Of a DNA stretch of 64,000 nucleotides, positions 1 through 11,649 are shown one piece after another. The first letter of the stretch is position 1; each line of letters starts with the position of its first letter. The stretch is taken from positions 34,614,796 through 34,678,795 of the forward strand of contig NC_090767.1 of NCBI RefSeq assembly GCF_036898095.1, in the 5' to 3' direction. Below the pieces are notes generated by a model, which was given only the letters and a program-made list of their open reading frames with translations, was not told the origin of the DNA and did not search any database. The translations under genes were made by a program, and so were the position numbers. Source of the stretch: Palaemon carinicauda (Eukaryota; Arthropoda; Malacostraca; Decapoda; Palaemonidae).

Positions 1-344
1 CAAGGCACTAGACATTTGTCCTGTCCTAACTGCATATCAATGTTGTTTAATTCGGTTGTTAAGCAGTTTTTCGGTTTGACCCAAATATTTCTTGTCCTAC
101 CCAGTACAAGGAATTATGTAAATAGAGCCATTACTATAATTTGGAGAATTATTTATCAGGACATTCTTAACTGTTCCTGAACTTTTAAAAACTAAATTTA
201 CTTTGAATATTTTCAATAATTCTTTGATATAAGCAAAGTTTTCATTGTATGGAAGTGCGAGCACATTCTCATTTTTAAAAGGTTCCCTATTCTTGTCGGA
301 ATAAAATATATGTTTAGCTTTCTGCACAACATCTATAATGCATA
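1..344. other. Unrecognised AT-rich sequence
   Basis: No domain, repeat boundary or credible gene was seen. Short open frames here show no family motif. Confidence 0.4.
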
Positions 345-590
345 TAATACTTCCAAAAGGCTAAAATCTCCTATTACCCTACCAGCTGCACTTACTACAC
401 ATCATCTACTAGGCTTAAAAAGCTTCTAGAAAGCTAATATCAACCTATATCCTACATCCTGCACTTATTACACAGCTTAAAACGCCTTTAGAAGCCTGAA
501 ATCACTGGGTGCATCATCATTGGCTATATCTACACTTGGCTAAATCTCCACTTGCATTCACTGCACCTAATCTTCCAGAAGCCTAACATT
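345..590 (-). repeat. Degenerate ~70-75 bp minisatellite, segment 1
   Basis: Repeated cores resembling TTCTAGAAAGCTAA and CTTTAGAAGCCTGAAATC recur with intervening 'cacttactacac' text. The reverse complement matches the core GTGATTTTAGCCTTCTGGAAGC of the plus-strand arrays at 12086-12480, 47850-48066 and 62187-62470, so this is the same repeat in opposite orientation. Spacing varies, so the array is old. Confidence 0.5.
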
Positions 591-596
591 TACTAT

Positions 597-633
597 TATC
601 ATCATCCTCATCATCATTATCATCATCATCATC

Positions 634-680
<47 letters not shown>

Positions 681-702
681 CAGTAGTAGTAGTAGTAGTA
701 GC
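597..702. repeat. (ATC)n / (AGT)n trinucleotide microsatellite
   Basis: A run of ATC units passes into about 20 AGT units. It abuts the 3' end of a minus-strand LINE copy, where the other copies at 58773 and 30313 also carry trinucleotide tails. Confidence 0.9.
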
Positions 703-2296
703 TAAGCTACATCCTTAATGGAAAAAGTAAGATGCTATAAGACCAATGGTTCTAACGTGGATAAATAGCCCATTGAGGACGGAGATTAGGAAATGAATAA
801 ACTATATGAATAGTGTTAAACATTTAAAGCAAAATATTTAAATAATAATCGAAACAGGTCTTCCATAGATAAACTATGAAAAGAGGCCTGTTAGAAAATA
901 AAATATTTACAGCAAATATGAAATTCTGAAGTTCTACCGATTCGACTACCCGAATAGAAAGATCATTCAACAACTTGGCCATACCAGGAACAAAGCTTCT
1001 AGATTACAGTATAGTATTGACTGTCATCATAGAAAAGACCTATTTATGATAATAAACTTTATACCTAGTATTACGAAAACGGTTGTTCTGTCTGGGAATG
1101 AATAAACGTAAAGGATGGTCCAAATTCTGAAAAAAACATGTACAATATGCATAAGAAACTAATTGGAATACAGTACCAAAGATTGATATATACACCAGGA
1201 AGAAGAAATTTAATAGACTGTAAGCTCCTATCCAACAAATAAGTATGGGAATCTGCAGCTGGAGACCAGACAGATAAACAATACTCAAAACAAGGTAAAA
1301 TTAGAGAAATAAAACACTTCTTCAGAATAGATTAATCAACAATAATCTCAAACGACTTTCTCAATAAGCCGATTTTTTGTGCAATTAAAGAGGACTCGGA
1401 CCTAATGTGTTTCTCAAAAGTAAATTTCTTGTTAAGAATCACTATTAAAATTTAAAAACTGTAAACCATAGTTAAAGAAGCATTATCAATGCTGAGATAA
1501 AGATGTTTAGCAGAAACTGTCCAAAGATAACTTTTGATATTACTTTGAGATTTGTAGATTCAACTTCATACCCAATAATAGCAACATTGTCTAATTGTAG
1601 CTAGATCTCTATTAATTGATTTAGCAACACCAGATCTACATTCAGGAGATTGAATTGATGCAAAGAGAGTAACATCTTCTGTGTATGCAACGAGCTTGTT
1701 TTCTAGGCCAAAACTACATTTCATTTGTCGACTATATAATATGAAAATCAGCCAAGAAGACTTCTCAGGTGAACACCGGATATAACATTCTTATCCTCAC
1801 GATGTTGGTCGCCACTACTCTTTACAAGCTATTACTTAGAAATTAGATAATGATGCCTTGAAAAGACTAACCCACTCCCAACCCTTTAAGTTAAAAACAA
1901 TAGCATCATGATTAATTCCTATCCCTAATTAAGGCATTTCTCTACAGCTTTTGAGATTGTGAGAAGGGCATAACTTTCCACAAGGCCTTTATGAAAGATA
2001 AATTGCAAATTAAGAAATAGAGTATTGCCTTTGTCCAATTATATGGACGTTATGCCAAAAGACTTTAAAAAAAAAAAAAATTAGATAATATGGCAGTTAT
2101 AGAAAATGGTCCAAAATCAGTTGGTCTTAAGCTACCACAAAAACTATACATAATGGAGTAACATTACCAATTCTCCAACAAGTGCTAAAAGCTTCACTTC
2201 TTGCTACCTAACCATTTTGTTCTACATCTACTTAAGCATCAAGGTCCGCCAAGAGAGCTTTATTATCAGGAGATCGAAAAACTAGACTAGTTAATT
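703..2296 (-). mobile_element. Decayed LINE copy (same family as 58773-60908)
   Basis: The text follows the better copy at 58790-60545 in order: the 'aagctacatcc...ggaaaaagtaagatgctataag' 3' end, the C-terminal segment after the RT (open on the minus strand at 1040-1288, with NLDHPLRLFIPRQN), the RT core and the region around 2280 that reads 'aactagactagtt'. Many substitutions, indels and stops are present. The frame-critical run near 1372 has one more base than the copy at ~59510, which helps show the latter carries a 1-nt loss. It is non-functional. Confidence 0.85.
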
Positions 2297-2394
2297 GGGT
2301 ATACCACCACATGCACTTTTTGCCTAGTTTTCGATGTCATGATGCCAGAAAACTTCAAATCATTCATTCATTTTCTACATACAATTAATGCCTA

Positions 2395-3000
2395 GTCTCT
2401 ACAAGGTTTAAAATGCTTCCAGAAAGCTAAAATAACAGGCAACATCACCACTTGCCCTTACTGCACGGACTTTAAACGTTTACAATGATTCACAAATGCT
2501 AAAATTCCTTTATATTGTGTATAACGCCCCAGAAGGTTAAAATTACTGGCCATAACACTATATGTACTCATTGAAAGCGCTTAAAACGTTTCCAATTCTT
2601 CCACAATGCTAAACTCAATGGTAATTCTTTACTCACACAATCTTGATAATGTTTATAATGCCTCCCAAAAGTTTACATCACTGGCTAAAACCCAACACAC
2701 ACTCATTGTATAGCCTCTATAAAGTTTAAAACGCTTGCAGAAATCTAAAATCCCTGCTAAATCTTTGTTCAGACAGTATCTACAACGTTTACAACGCTTC
2801 TGGAAGGTACAATTTACAGCCCACTCTTGGTTCAGACAACCTTGATAACGTTCAAAATGTTTCCAGAAGGCTAAAGTCTCTGTACTGACGCTTTTAAAAG
2901 GCTAAGATCTCTGACTAAACAAACACTTGCATATACTAAAGGATCTCTACAACGATTTTAACGGTTTCAGAAAGCTAAAATCACCATTTGCTTGAACCTA
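2395..3000 (-). repeat. Degenerate ~70-75 bp minisatellite, segment 2
   Basis: About eight imperfect units carry the cores 'aacg(c)ttccagaaagctaaaat' and 'gtttacaacgcttctggaagg', spaced about 70-75 bp with some shorter intervals. They are reverse complements of the cores at 12086-12480. Confidence 0.6.
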
Positions 3001-4119
3001 AAGGTCTGACTTGTACACACTGACTCAATGATTTGCATGTTGATACACTGGTCCTAGAGCAGGGAAGAAAATATTTTTTTTCACAGAGATTTCCTTGGAG
3101 ACCAAACATTATTTAACGCAAACTATGACTTCCCTTCGACCAATCTTTTTTTTCATTTTCACTCTGTTTGAAGTTAAAAGCTTTAGGAACATTGAAGAAA
3201 GAGAAGTACCCATGACCATGATACCTATGAAAGAACCTTTCATTCTGGCAAAAACACTGGGAACTTCAATTACACAGGATTCACCTGCTTTTCCAACATA
3301 ACTGTCTGTGTGTGTTTGTGTGTGTATTTGTTTGTGTGTCGACTCCAGCTCCCGGGTACAGCTTGAGGATTAGATTTTCTAAAATTTGGTCGAACGTCCA
3401 GATAACTTGTATTTAGAATTTTTTTCTTACTCAAACTGGAGTTTTATTTATATTTCCTTTAATCAGCCTTTCTATTTCTTTTAAGAATGTTGAGTACACC
3501 AACGTACAAAGGACACTCTAGAAATCCTGAATGTTAAGCTTTTTAACTGGCTTCTTCAGAACAACTAGGAGTAGCAGGAATTGTAATTACCCTATAGTAC
3601 CAGTACCAGAATCTGTCTACCCACACGGGAAATTTGGTCACTTTCGTTGTATATATTCAGGTCTTCTTCTTGGTGTTATTGGAACATGTAAAAGAATCAG
3701 AAACTCTAACCTCATACAAGATTATTCAACCTTATTCATGGTTTCATTGCAGCAAAATAAAAAAAAAATAAAAACCTGGGACGTTAATATGAGAGTATGT
3801 ATAAACAGGGTTTGCTATATTTTCCTTCAATTAATAGCAATATATTTGGGTTTGAGGATACTGTAGTGCTGCATATATTGCATAAACCCCCAAAAATTAG
3901 TCAATTTCCTAATTTCACCCCCGAGTTACAATCGCAATATCCTACCCCTCCTTATCCCTTCCATTGCCACATCAGTATTTGACAGTAGAATGTTCATTTC
4001 ACATCAAAGAAATTCTCACGAATATCAAATTTTATTTATTCCACGTTTTTAGTAGATTCTGAAATTCAAAGTAAGTTTATAACATGTTTTTTTTTATACT
4101 TAGCGTAATTTATCCCAAC
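3001..4119. other. Unrecognised stretch with short TG-rich tract
   Basis: A ~70-bp piece near 3000-3070 resembles 26995-27070 (shared 'tgcttgaac', 'gcatg(t/c)tgata' and 'ctggtc/ccta/caagag' words), so it is a dispersed repeat fragment. A short TG-rich tract lies at 3303-3338. Open frames at 3095-3301 and 3531-3866 show no motif and are not called as genes. Confidence 0.4.
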
Positions 4120-4121
4120 TG

Positions 4122-4850
4122 GTGTTGAAGTATCTGAAAAGCTATAAAATTATGCAGTTTGCATGCAAAAGAAATAAGATTCTATCATTGACTTCCATGG
4201 GTGTTGTTATTAAAATTAGATTTACCATCACTTATTTAGGGCATAAAGTAGCTATCATGAATTTCTTAATAACAGCAACTAAAAAGCAGACCATGAGATT
4301 TCTCGGGATGGTTTCATACATCCGTAGATTTGTACCCAATTTTTCAGAAATAAGCGATCCCATAACTAATCTTTTTAAGAAGGGACGAAGTTTTGTGTTT
4401 AATGAGGAATATGTAGAAGCTTTCCATAAATTAAAGGCTGTAATGCTTCACAAGCCATTATTAATGTTACCTCATTTTAGCAAGGAGTTCAATTTAGTGA
4501 TAGATGCTAGTAACATTGGTATACGATTAGTCTTGTTGCATAAAGTGAATGGGACGAAGCACTCAGTCGCATAGTATTCAAAGAAACTGAATAAAGCTCA
4601 ATAAATTATTCAACTATTGAGAAGGAATTGTTTAGTTTAGTTTCATCCTTGTAGCACTTTGAGATTGATGTACGTAGTAGTCCTGTTTTAACTGTGTATA
4701 TAGATCACAATCCAATAGTTTACTTGGAAAGATGTAAGAATAAGAATAATCGTCTCATGCATTGGAGATTAAAGCTACAAGATTATAATCTGAAGATAAT
4801 TCATGCAAAAGGAAAGAATAATGTGATAGCTGATAGTCTTTCCTGAGATT
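4122..4850 (+). pseudogene. Ty3/gypsy RT C-terminus and RNase H (family G2, copy A)
   Basis: The open part (4122-4574) carries the connection between RT and RNase H: ITYLGHKV, FLGMVSYIRRFVPNFSEI, and the RNase H start FNLVIDASNIGI with its first acidic residue. After a stop the reading continues in pieces through YIDHNPIVYLER to the RNase H end IIHAKGKNNVIADSLS at about 4795-4842. The RT catalytic half is missing upstream, and stops and frameshifts make it inactive. No integrase follows. About 230 bp of non-coding text leads straight to the LTR at 5082, exactly as in copy C (16185-16939). This matters for the domain order of the family. Confidence 0.85.
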
Positions 4851-5081
4851 TTTCAGGATAAGAATTTTTGTTTTCTTCAACAAATAGTGTATTTTTTTTT
4901 TCTTTTTTTCACTGAGTTTTGTGTTGAGTTAATGGAATGCAAAAGAAGAATATTTGGGTAGTGTTAATTTGAAGCTACATGCAAATATTCCTCAGTTCAG
5001 GGATGAATGCTTTTTTTCATAGCAGACATTCAAAAAAAGGAAAATCAGTAGGTTTTCTTTTTATTTTATATTTGGGGAACG

Positions 5082-6260
5082 TGACATGGGTAGATACAAT
5101 ACTTTTAAAAGGATATGCTATAAAAAGAAGCAAAAAAACACCTATCCCAAAGTGTGAGCGGCGAGACGAGATTCGACTACCGTATGGTTTGGTCAACCTT
5201 GTCATCACTGTCGTCAGCATTTTGAAAGTAAAAAGGGCCTCAACAAGAGCACCTTACGAGATTAGGGAACCATCCGGTTTTGACCAGGATTTTATTGTCT
5301 TAATCAGTGGAGTAAGCATATTTTTAGAAACTGAGCAGGAGGGTTATCCGTGTTTATGAAATATGTCACCATGGGTGGACACGTGCTGCCCTATTTTCAC
5401 AACTTAACATATGGTTTAGATTGCATCCGTAATTTCTTCTAGAAACTTTTATGGCTTGATCCAAGAGGGCGTTTTTGAGGAAGCAAATTGAGACCCAAAA
5501 TTGATTAAAATCCCCTTTTATGGAAATATCCAATGCCCACTTTAATTAACTCCGCCCATGCATGTGTATTTAAACTTCAAGAAGAGATTGTCCAGGGGAG
5601 ATAAGACAGCATATAAAATGGAGAAGAACTATATCTGAAAGAAATGAGAACCAAGTCCTAATGATATAACAAGCAGAGAAACTAGAAGTCTGACCGAGCT
5701 AGATTCTAACCTTCCCTTCAGAAAACAAACACCTATCTCTAAATCTGGTTATGGCTGAGAACAGAAAAATCGAAGCAGCCAGCCCTCCCTGCTTGTGATG
5801 AAAAATAGCCCACACTGCCTACAGCCTGCCTCAGTTTAAATCTATCTTTCGAATTCCTGGAGAAGACTTTTGATGTCCCATCTTGATGCCACCCTTTCTG
5901 TGAAGTCTTCGAATCCGGTCATCATGCCATTTTCATCTGAACTTCTGCCACCCTTCTGCAACGTTCTCAAGCCTGAAGTCTCCGTACTCATATAATCTCA
6001 GATAGTGTAGAAAACCATTCCTCAAGTATTTCTACCCTTCTGACTGTTCCCCTTTTCTATTGATGTTTTGATTGGTTTGATTTGTCATTTGAAGTAAACG
6101 ATTTAGTAACATTGATTTTCTTTATTTATAAGTTTTTTAATAAACATGTATTTTTCTCGCGAGTTTCTTTCTATATTAATTTCCCATTTTTCAATGGTGG
6201 TTGTTGGAAACATTTATTTCAATTATTGAAAGAACCTGTAACGATTTTAGAATCGTAACA
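5082..6260 (+). mobile_element. 3' LTR of gypsy-like element (family G2, copy A)
   Basis: The start is set by a purine-rich tract (TTTGGGGAACG) followed by TGACATGGGTAGATACAAT, a start shared with LTRs at 9689, ~16940 and ~40978. The end is set at ...ATCGTAACA by alignment to ...ATTATAACA at 10812 and 41632, where coding sequence begins. The length is about 1.18 kb. Shared internal words include the 'cttctgccacccttctgcaacgttctcaagcct' region near 5940 and AATAAA near 6139, a likely polyadenylation signal. Confidence 0.75.
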
Positions 6261-6264
6261 AACT

Positions 6265-7400
6265 GCAGCAGTATAAAGCTACTGTCCATATCCATCTACA
6301 AGGCTTTGCAGAAATTCATAAGATTAAATTTCAAACTGATTCATCGCAAGCTTAAAAAGTTTAATGTGGAGAAGGATGGCATAGCAAAGGTCAAAGTGGA
6401 GCTAATGGCTACTTTACTTCCGGATATATCAAAAAAAAAAAATTCCCATATTCCTTTAAAAAAAAAATACCGATAAATCCCAGCAGTAGAGTCATAAGCA
6501 CCCCATGAAGATTCATGCCTCACTTTCTTATTTCTACACTTGACATCAACTACACCCAATTTTCCTCTGAAATGACAAGGGCAGCAACACTATCCCGCCC
6601 AATATGAGGCCATATCTCAGGGCTAGTCAAATTTAGGCTATACAGATAGGTATGGCTTTTGGACACTTTACAAGGGAAGCAAAGGATCTTGTAAAGCACA
6701 TAGATCCAGGGGATCATGTCAGTAAGGGGCTTCAGTTTGGTGTTGTCTCCATGTGTTTCTGGGTAAGTAGGACCTTTTCTCCAAAGGCACAGATCATAAT
6801 GCCAAGGGATCTCTGTTGTTTAAGGATATCAAAAACTTCACACCCAAATTTTTATCAGCACAGGACCCTTGAACTCGTCTCCTTTGTAAGCATGTTGCTA
6901 GAAAAAGAAGTCATAGAAAGGTGTGTATTTTTAAGATTTCATTACAAAAAGGCTCACCAGAAAAGAGAGTGATCTACACGTTGTACGATACAATCAAAAT
7001 GACAATCATATTGCATGGTTACCCATTACTAATCAGAAGGGCTCAGACTTGTATTACTGATATAAAAGACGCTGATTAGAATGCCCCAGAGTCTTACTAT
7101 CATTAGAGTGTTTACATAGCAAGTGAAATAAGTGGTCCAACTTATGTGGCGTCAGAGAGTTCAGATCATAGGTTATTTAGATGACTGGCTTATTTGGACA
7201 GACACAAAAGAATTATGCCTCAAATACAAAAATAAAGTTCAGCAGGCTCTTCAAAATGTAGGCATCCTAATCAACTCACCAAATCAAGAATAATTTCAGG
7301 AACGATATCAAGTTGCTAGGTAACATATGTAATATGGGGAAAATCATATTAACCATAACAGAAGCCTCACAGCAAAGAATTCTAAGCAAGGGTATATATA
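6265..7400 (+). pseudogene. DIRS-like reverse transcriptase remnant (family D2)
   Basis: Near 6890-6925 the text encodes a typical RT start, LLEKEVIERCVF. Near 7177-7230 it encodes YLDDWLIWTDTKE, the catalytic motif form typical of DIRS/Ngaro-type RTs and also seen in the DIRS element at 35394. Downstream codons read NKVQQALQNVGILIN, the helix following the catalytic motif. Multiple stops break the frame. The upstream part (6265-6640) is probably the gag/RT junction but is too decayed to prove. The fragment starts immediately after the G2 LTR. Confidence 0.75.
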
Positions 7401-7623
7401 TATATTTGATCAGGATGTAACCAGGGACGATTTTACATCTTCAGTTTTTCTTGGTAGTTGACCAGTGTTAAAGAAAATATAGGAATATTTCAATTGGGTG
7501 TGGAGAAAGACAGCTCTGATAGGGTTTTAAGACTACTAGGCTTAGGTATATGTTGTTTTTTAAAGCATTCTCAGGCCATGGACAATATCAAATTAATTTC
7601 ATGTATTGGTCAAAATGGTCCTT
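7401..7623 (+). pseudogene. DIRS-like RT/RNase H connection remnant (family D2)
   Basis: This stretch matches 31200-31425 closely over about 220 bp (both contain GATTTTACATCTTCAGTTTT and GGTGTGGAGAAAGACAGCTC). It precedes the RNase H piece at 8970-9255, and is separated from it by the insert at 7624-8914 that the second copy lacks. Confidence 0.65.
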
Positions 7624-7881
7624 AACCCTGGGTTGGTTAACTTTCAAAGCGGGTACACCATTACCAATGTGGTTCCATAAATGAGACCTCAACTTTCAGA
7701 CCATATAACTTCCTTATTAGTAAATATAATTCAAATCCTTAAGTTTCTTATTTAACAATATTCCTTCCTAAATATTATGTAAGGGGTAAATTAAAAATCA
7801 ATCATCTTAAATATCTAATTTAGAAAAATAAGTATATAAAAGTATAAATATATAGAAAATAATCTGTAGAAAATATTTATA

Positions 7882-8394
7882 TCATACATAAGTAACTTTG
7901 GTGAACTGCATAATAAAGTTGAATGGCATGACAGCATTCAAGCCAATTTTCAAAGTCCTAGGCTGAAAAACACCAAATCTGGCGTGGGACTCGATGATGG
8001 CACTGGGGTGGCACTTGTTGAAGGCAGTGGGGTAGCACTTCAAAAAGGCACTGGGGTAGCACTTGAAAAAGGCACTGGGGTGGCACTCTAAAAACAATCC
8101 AGTAGCACTCATTAATGGCACACTGGTGGAGATGGGGGCCTTCCCTGACGGGCTTCTGAACGTGGTCAAAGTCATGGGAGGATCATCTGCATTGTTGTCG
8201 TCACCATCGTCGTATGGTACAGGTATCTTAACTTTCTTCATAGGGAATTGTATCCTCTTCTTGCTTTGAAAATGAGAAGAAATGTGAAATGGAGGCTCAC
8301 TTTCTGAAGAGGTGTTAGATGGGGTCGAATAGAAGAGTGCTGAGTGGAAAATATTGCTTACACTTCCCTGGTCGATGGTGACCACCTGGGGCAC
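7882..8394 (-). CDS. Hypothetical 170-residue open frame with octapeptide repeats
   Basis: This open frame on the minus strand has no recognised domain. Residues 66-72 are acidic (DDGDDNNADD). Around residues 103-138 there are four to five repeats of an eight-residue unit with the pattern KCYPSAFL/KCHPSA, encoded by a 24-bp tandem repeat. It lies inside the TTAA-bounded insert and may be an internal remnant of that element. It could also be chance openness of a repeat whose unit length is a multiple of three. Expression is not supported by anything visible. Confidence 0.2.
   Translation of the reverse strand: MPQVVTIDQGSVSNIFHSALFYSTPSNTSSESEPPFHISSHFQSKKRIQFPMKKVKIPVPYDDGDDNNADDPPMTLTTFRSPSGKAPISTSVPLMSATGLFLECHPSAFFKCYPSAFLKCYPTAFNKCHPSAIIESHARFGVFQPRTLKIGLNAVMPFNFIMQFTKVTYV
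7997..8096. repeat. 24-bp tandem repeat, about four units
   Basis: Units of the form GCACTGGGGTAGCACTTGAA+AAAG follow one another with few changes. A fifth, more diverged unit may follow. Confidence 0.8.
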
Positions 8395-8969
8395 GTTACC
8401 ATATTTCTGATAAAAACAAGTGTTATCAGCACACTCAATATTATTAAAATCACTAAGAGATTTTTGCCAGCCCGAAATTTTTTTTTTCTTTTTTTTTTTT
8501 TTAGTTTTCCCCCTATATACTTGAACATCCGGCAGCCTAACACAAAGATGGCAACATCACTGCATAACGACACTATTCACCAATGTTCAGTGAAAATCTC
8601 TTTAACTTTCATTAATATCACTCTGAGATATTTAGCGAAATGTAAAAGTATATGAAATTGAAATTTCAATACAGTTTAGTAGTGTGGTACCAAAATTGAG
8701 ACAAAAAAAAATTTAAGAGCTATATCTCTGCAAGTATCTGAAGCTATGACTTGTGCATCCTACCCCTGTTGTATCATAACAAAGTCTTATGCGGCGCACT
8801 TCGAGAACGATGCCACAGACAAAGCAACAGGATGAAACCAGGGAAAAATTGCTTTGCGCCTGCGCCTGCGCCTGGTTCCAAATTTTGGGCCTGTAAACTT
8901 ACCCAGTGTTAATTAATATGATTAAAATTCCCTAATAGTTTAAGAGTTTCTTAACTTTTATTTTATCCA

Positions 8970-9255
8970 AGATTTCCTTTACCAAGATCTCCTTAATAGA
9001 TGCCTCATGATCGGGTTTGGGAGATCATTGAGAAGAGATCATTGCCTTTGAAAAATGGTCACCTAATTTAGCAAAATATCCCATAAAAAGTGTTAAAACT
9101 CCTGGCACTCTACCTTATAAGGAAGAGACTCTGTCAAAGAATCACCTACCATACAAATGCTTTCATAGCCGAACCGTTAGTTGTCTCTTGCCTTAAGAAG
9201 GGAAATTCTGTTCGAGAACTCTCATTTCATTTGTGCTGGCAAAAAAAGACACATC
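8970..9255 (+). pseudogene. DIRS-like RNase H remnant (family D2)
   Basis: The text encodes DA-S-GLGDHWEEIIAFEKWSP-type sequence near 9000-9065, which fits the start of a DIRS RNase H (compare HTDASLEGWGG in the element at 31806-40661). It is paralogous to 31430-31714. Stops and indels are present, and it is cut at about 9255 where LINE sequence begins. Confidence 0.6.
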
Positions 9256-9688
9256 CACTCACAGATGTTTGGGTTTGAAAAGAAGGGCCTAATGATTAAT
9301 ACAGTCAAAGGCACTACTAAAAAGGGAGGTCAATTATACAACAACTTTAGCTTCAACAAAGGCATTTACATGATGGAGTAACATTAGCAAATCTCCAACA
9401 AGTGTTAAAAGGACATCTTGCTAACTAGATGAAAATAACAGAAAACTTTAGAGCTAAAAAATCTGCAGTTCTTATAACAAAAGGAAAAATATAATTTTGG
9501 TCTATAATTCTGTAAGCATTAAGGTCCATCATGAGAGCTTTGATTTCAAAAGTTTAGGCTCAAGAGTACAGAAATAAGGAAGATCAAGTTTCTCATTACT
9601 CTGCTTACTATCAAGCACATCAGCCAAAAGGCTTGACTTTTCCTTTGGACAGTGACTGACAGAGCCACATGTTTTAAGTAAAAAATGA
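9256..9688 (-). mobile_element. LINE fragment, 5' side of the G2 insertion
   Basis: It matches 60030-60675 of the better LINE copy with some deletions, from 'gggcctaatgattaatacagtcaaaggc' to 'gactgacagagccacatgttttaagtaaa'. The LINE is interrupted at 9689 by the start of a G2 LTR and resumes, in the same orientation and order, at 17970. Confidence 0.8.
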
Positions 9689-10812
9689 TGTCATGGGTAG
9701 ATACAATATTATTGAACGAATATATCATTAAAACAGAAAAATATACTCATTCTCAAAGTTTTGGCAGCAATACGAGTTTCGACTATCATAATGTTGGTTC
9801 ATATTTGTCATCATCTCACTCAGGTCAGTATTCTAGCAATAAACCGAGCCTCAATGAAGAGTGCGTGCAGCAATAAAGGAATCTTTTTTTAACCAAGATG
9901 TCCTCTCTTTAGTCTGAGAAACGAAGCCTCAAGGGATATCACTGTTGTTAAGGCTTAACATGAGGTCTAGAAAAATTTGTCTGAGAAGCCTCTCAGGCGT
10001 GATTGAAGTGGGCTATTTTGAGGAAACTAATCAGGACAAAGAATTGTAAAAAGAAAAAACCTCCATATATGGAAATGATTACTGTCAATCGTATTTAGCT
10101 TCACTAATACATAAGTATATAAACTCCAAGAAGTGTTTGTGTAGAGGAGATAAGACATAAGAGAAACTATATCTGAACAAGATAGGAACCATATCATGAT
10201 AAGATAAAGGCAAGAGAATATCAAAAGTCTGACAGTGAAAGTTTCCGACCTTCACTTAAAACTACAAGAGCGTATCTCCAAAATCCTTTTGTAGCTGAGT
10301 AGAGACAAATTGAAGAAGCCATCCCTCCCTGCTTGTGATGGGAAGTAGCCAACACTATCTGCAGCCATGTCTTAGTTCCAAACTATCATCGAATTTTTGT
10401 AGAAAACCTAAGATGTTTCATTTATATGTCACCCTTTTGTGACATCATTGAATTCAAAGTCATCGTTAAAGTTTCATCTGAACTTCACCCACCCTTCTAC
10501 AACGTTCTCAAGGCTAAGGCCTCTCTACCATTATCATCTCAACAGCTGAAGAAAACAATTCAATGTACCTTAAGTATTAATCTATCAAACTGACTGTTCC
10601 CCTTTTCTATTAATATTTTGATTGATTCTATTTGTCATTTTAAAGTAACCGAAGAGGCGACATTGATTTTTTTTATGAATAAGTTTGTGATAAACATAGT
10701 GTTTTTTGTGAGTTTCTTCTTTATACCAATTTCTCATATTTCATTAGTTGTTGGTGGATTATTTTATTTTAGATGTTAAAAAAAAAACTGAAACTATTTC
10801 CAGATTATAACA
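9689..10812 (+). mobile_element. 5' LTR of gypsy-like element (family G2, copy B)
   Basis: It begins TGTCATGGGTAGATACAATA and ends CAGATTATAACA, and is followed at once by GTTGGCTACCTTGCCATGA, a likely primer-binding region, and by gag text. The length is 1124 bp. It is alignable along most of its length with LTR copies A, C and D. Confidence 0.75.
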
Positions 10813-11640
10813 GTTGGCTACCTTGCCATGATTTTCGACGATGGTACCAAGTGAAACTGGGAGAATATATAAAGAAGACAAATGAGTGATATAAACACAA
10901 AATTTGATAGAGTCAGGTAGGCATTTTAGGTATGATGGCGATGCTCTAAGCGAATGTGGTTCAAAGATAGGGGTGGAAATGCATATGAGAGATGAAAGAG
11001 CAGCTGAGAGAAGAAAATGAGAGACATCGAGAAGAAAATAACAGACATCATAATCTTGACTTAGAAATCACCCGATTGATGCAAAAACTTTAAAATAGTC
11101 CACCATGTAACAAACCAGGAAGTAATGCTTCAGGCAGCAAACGAGGTAGTAATTCATCATTGAACAATGACTCAGATAATTTAGATAGGGATGCAGTGTT
11201 GAAATTGATGCCAAAATTTCATGAGGAAGATATAACGTAATATTTCACCTCTTTTGAAAAGTTAAGAAACAGAGTAGGTTGTCCAGAAAATCAAGTGGAT
11301 TTCTTATTTACAGTCATTCTTATGTGGTAGGGCTGTTTCTGTGTATACCTGTATGTCTGATGATGAGAGTGAAGACCATGATAATGTTAAAGAATCTGTT
11401 CTTGGTCCATAAAGGCTAGTAGCAGAGGTGTGCCGTAATAAATTCAAAAGTTAGAGTGCTGATGAGAATAGTACATATGTAGAATATGAAAAGAAGTTAA
11501 AATATTCTATTTTTGTTAAGTAATATCCATTAAATTTCATAATTTTCATGATATCAGGAACAGATAACCTGTCCCTAGATATTAAGGTATTTATATAAAA
11601 TAGATTAAAAAAATATTTTACATATATCTGTATCAAGAGT
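10813..11640 (+). pseudogene. Gypsy gag remnant (family G2, copy B)
   Basis: Interrupted frames encode the gag core. Near 11210-11265 there is a form of F-E-D-T-YF-SFEKL, then near 11325-11480 the pattern VYTCMSDDESEDHDNVKE, ...VCRNKFK, ...STYVEYEKKLK, which is the 'vY-sL-dYd-vKeavL-Ay-vpe-yR-kF' signature of many Ty3/gypsy gag proteins. The same text recurs in copy D (41633-42078 and 46487-46727). Stops are frequent, so it is dead. Confidence 0.75.
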
Positions 11641-11649
11641 GTCAGCCAA

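Larger units (their letters stand above)
7624..8914. mobile_element. Possible piggyBac-like insert flanked by TTAA
   Basis: The insert is bounded by TTAA CCCTGGGTTGG on the left and, read inward from the right, TTAA CACTGGGTAAG. The paralogous copy near 31410 reads directly from 'caaaatggtcctta' into 'cccttaccatgatctcc' with no insert. TTAA duplications with CCCTGG-like ends are typical of piggyBac elements, and the element at 18116 has the same CCCTGG start. About 55 bp of extra text after the right TTAA is not explained, so the right end is uncertain. No transposase was recognised. Confidence 0.45.

Noticed and set aside
7882..8394. Host gene exon
   Set aside because: The frame lies within a TTAA-bounded insert absent from the paralogous block, and its length owes much to a 24-bp repeat; kept only as a low-confidence hypothetical frame.
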